A stretch of DNA of 64,000 bases from Elizabethkingia meningoseptica_A. Lineage in GTDB: Bacteria > Bacteroidota > Bacteroidia > Flavobacteriales > Weeksellaceae. Below are positions 62,139 through 64,000 of this stretch, piece after piece. The DNA lies in contig NZ_JBJDLK010000006.1 of assembly GCF_045762675.1 (NCBI RefSeq), positions 124,001 through 188,000 on the forward strand, in the 5' to 3' direction. The stretch's first letter is position 1; every line of letters starts with the position of its first letter. The notes below the pieces were generated by a model. That model worked only from the letters and a program-made list of their open reading frames with translations, was not told the DNA's origin and did not search any database. A program made the position numbers and the translations under genes.

Positions 62139-63320
62139 TTAGAATCTGCTCTGAACCTGAACAATGAACAGATTATTATTGTATTGATTGGTGTTTTCCA
62201 CCTGCTTTTTATAACGGTCTATCTGTACACCTAGCTGTATCCTTGCACCGTAATTTTTCAGGAATTCCAATCCGAACATCGGGGTTATCGTCTGACGCGG
62301 ATTAGAGTCCATACGGAAATTACTGTCCAGATATTCATAACGACATGATAATTCCAGCGCACTCAGGTTTTTATGGTTAATTTCATATCTCAGGTTAGGA
62401 AGAAAATAAACGCCACGTACCAGATAGTCATCCGGATTAGAGGTTCTTACATTTTCTGCCAGTGAATTGTACAATACATGGTTGGTTGCCTGTTTGGCCT
62501 CTAACTGCATGTCCAGGCTCCAGCGTGGATAAAATTTAAAATCACCGGTAATATCCACACCTACGGCATATACTTTTTTACTGAATACCTCTCCTATACC
62601 GCCGTTCAATCCCAGGTTAATATTATATTTCGGGAAAAGTCCCAGTACTAAACGTGTAGAATACTGTTTTCCATTATCATTATCACTAACCTGATTTTTT
62701 CCGTTCCCGTTTACTACTGACACCGCATATTGCAAAGGCATTTTACCTAACTGAACCTGTCCGCCAACCGAAGCTCCGATCTGGAAACTTGTCCATCCCA
62801 GTTTGCCAAATTCTGTATACTGGTTGGACCAGTCCAGAGATTTAATAATATCTACAGGATAAGTTTCTTCAATCCCAAACCATGGACGAAACTGCCCCAC
62901 AGTAATGGCTATTTTAGGATTAAAAGTGTACTTAAGGTAAGCATTTTCCAATACCCTGCTTTTAGGGTCGTTTTTAAAATCTGCAAGGTTTGCTAATACC
63001 ACAACTTCAGTACGCTTACTGATCTGTGCTTTCATTTGCACCCGCATATACTTAATCATAAAGCTGTTGCTTGTACCGCTGTGGTCACTGTGGTGCAGTC
63101 CGTTAACATCTACATCATTTGTCATTCCTACCAGATAACGCGCCTGAAAAAGACCTTTGAATTGAAACTGGGGATATTTAACTTCAGCTACTTCCTGCTT
63201 TTTAACCGGCAGTGAATCCTTTACAGGAACATTGACAGAATCTTTTGTCTGTCCATAGCTGAAAATAGCGCCCAACAACATGGGAATAAAAACAAATTTC
63301 CAATACGTTCTCTTATTCAT
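62139..63320 (-). CDS. Outer-membrane porin of the OprP/OprO type
   Basis: A 393-residue protein with a signal peptide (about 1-23, ending SYGQ) and alternating beta strands for a 16-strand porin. Motifs of the phosphate-selective porin O/P family are FQFKGLFQARY near the start, MKAQISKRTEVVVLANLADF, VGQFRPWFGIEETYPV and QIGASVGGQVQ. It ends in QVQSRF with the usual terminal Phe. In this operon it probably admits dicarboxylates through the outer membrane. It is the first gene of the five-gene unit. Confidence 0.86.
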   Translation of the reverse strand: MNKRTYWKFVFIPMLLGAIFSYGQTKDSVNVPVKDSLPVKKQEVAEVKYPQFQFKGLFQARYLVGMTNDVDVNGLHHSDHSGTSNSFMIKYMRVQMKAQISKRTEVVVLANLADFKNDPKSRVLENAYLKYTFNPKIAITVGQFRPWFGIEETYPVDIIKSLDWSNQYTEFGKLGWTSFQIGASVGGQVQLGKMPLQYAVSVVNGNGKNQVSDNDNGKQYSTRLVLGLFPKYNINLGLNGGIGEVFSKKVYAVGVDITGDFKFYPRWSLDMQLEAKQATNHVLYNSLAENVRTSNPDDYLVRGVYFLPNLRYEINHKNLSALELSCRYEYLDSNFRMDSNPRQTITPMFGLEFLKNYGARIQLGVQIDRYKKQVENTNQYNNNLFIVQVQSRF

Positions 63321-63756
63321 AATTGTATTTTTTGATATTCACTAACTCAATCATTAACTGATTTCGTAGTTTAAAGTTCCGATTTTCAAATCCCTTTTTC
63401 AAGTTTATTGACCTGTTATATTTCAGGCATCCACATGATTTATAACATAGAAAATTACTCCTATTTTGTGAATTATTTTAGTAAATTAACTAAAATTAAT
63501 ACAAAGTTGACAATAATAAAATTATATTCATTCTAAACTAGTAGAAAAAGGTATAAATTGTATTTTTCATCTTTCTGTCAGGTGCTCCAAACCGAAACTA
63601 CCCTGCTGATTATCAAAAATTAATCGCACTGAAAAAAAATTTTTTTTATTTATCCACATTTATGTTGAAACGTCTATACAATATTTCATAAAAAAAAATA
63701 ACCGTCTCGTAAAAAAACAATAAATTAGATCTTAGAAACTTCAAATCACAAACATT
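63321..63756. other. Divergent intergenic region
   Basis: These 436 bases separate the porin (minus) from the lipoprotein (plus). They are AT-rich with an A/T run around 63630-63720. Promoters for both sides are expected, but I did not find a clear box. Confidence 0.4.
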
Positions 63757-64000
63757 ATGAGATCAAAATTATTCAGCAGTACACTGTTTGGTATTGTATT
63801 GCTATTTTCCCACTCGTGCAGAGAAAATTCTGTTACGGCAAATGATGAAGGCACTATGACACGTCAGACCAAAGCATCATTAGCAAATGCAATCAGCGTT
63901 CCTGTAGCCGGAAATTCATTTCTTACCGTAAAACCTTCCGGGGCCAATGAAGTAATTACGTCTACAAAACTCGGGAACTGGACGAATTCCAATAGTGTGA
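63757..64000 (+). CDS. Lipoprotein of the DUF5077/DUF3472 type (cut by window edge)
   Basis: An ATG at 63757 opens an 81-codon frame reaching the window end. The signal peptide ends in a lipobox (LFSHSC). After it comes ISVPVAGNSFLTVKPSGANEVI and LGNWTNSNSV, which look like the start of secreted lipoproteins with a DUF5077 domain followed by DUF3472. Family assignment is from memory of the motif and is tentative. The gene is incomplete here. Confidence 0.6.
   Translation, partial: MRSKLFSSTLFGIVLLFSHSCRENSVTANDEGTMTRQTKASLANAISVPVAGNSFLTVKPSGANEVITSTKLGNWTNSNSV

Overview
The window looks like chromosome of a flavobacterium of the Weeksellaceae, most like Elizabethkingia or Chryseobacterium. 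The evidence is low G+C with AT-rich spacers, several promoters of the Bacteroidota type (TAnnTTTG -7 box), Bacteroidota lipoproteins, TPR sensor proteins, TPR-AraC regulators, FISUMP-type lipoproteins, a TamB/lipidated TamA pair and a Bacteroidota-type SdhCAB. I see no rRNA, tRNA, CRISPR array, integrase or insertion sequence.

Layout. 0-4.8 kb: a lipidated TPR histidine kinase and NarL-type response regulator, beside three tandem genes for near-identical 56-58 residue peptides, a highly structured spacer and a divergent membrane protein. 4.9-14.6 kb: housekeeping enzymes and a small acyl-CoA regulon in which a TetR repressor, two thiolases and a dihydrolipoyl dehydrogenase share the palindrome ATACC-N4-GGTAT at three promoters. 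14.7-23.9 kb: two paralogous cassettes, each made of a small conserved protein, a fimbrillin/FISUMP-like lipoprotein and a membrane TPR-AraC regulator. 24.5-36.4 kb: a SIR2-family protein, an AraC regulator, an RND multidrug efflux operon and assorted small genes.

36.4-43.1 kb is the most unusual region. It is a markedly AT-rich island with a radical SAM/SPASM peptide maturase, a 77-residue Cys-containing putative precursor peptide, an M50 membrane protease, a secreted carboxypeptidase-regulatory-like protein and a 653-residue protein. That last protein joins an isoprenoid-synthase-like half (two Asp-rich motifs) to a class II terpene-cyclase-like half (DxDD motif, QW-type repeat). I read it as a candidate RiPP-terpenoid biosynthetic system with no family I can name.

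43.1-64 kb: a CLC-F-type fluoride antiporter under a fluoride (crcB) riboswitch with a clear upstream promoter; an SDR; a cysteine hydrolase/Crp pair; the tamB-tamL-yihY envelope operon; a DUF1016 PD-(D/E)XK protein; and a five-gene unit (porin, DASS dicarboxylate carrier, SdhC, SdhA, SdhB) that looks built to import and oxidise succinate-like acids. The window ends inside a lipoprotein gene.
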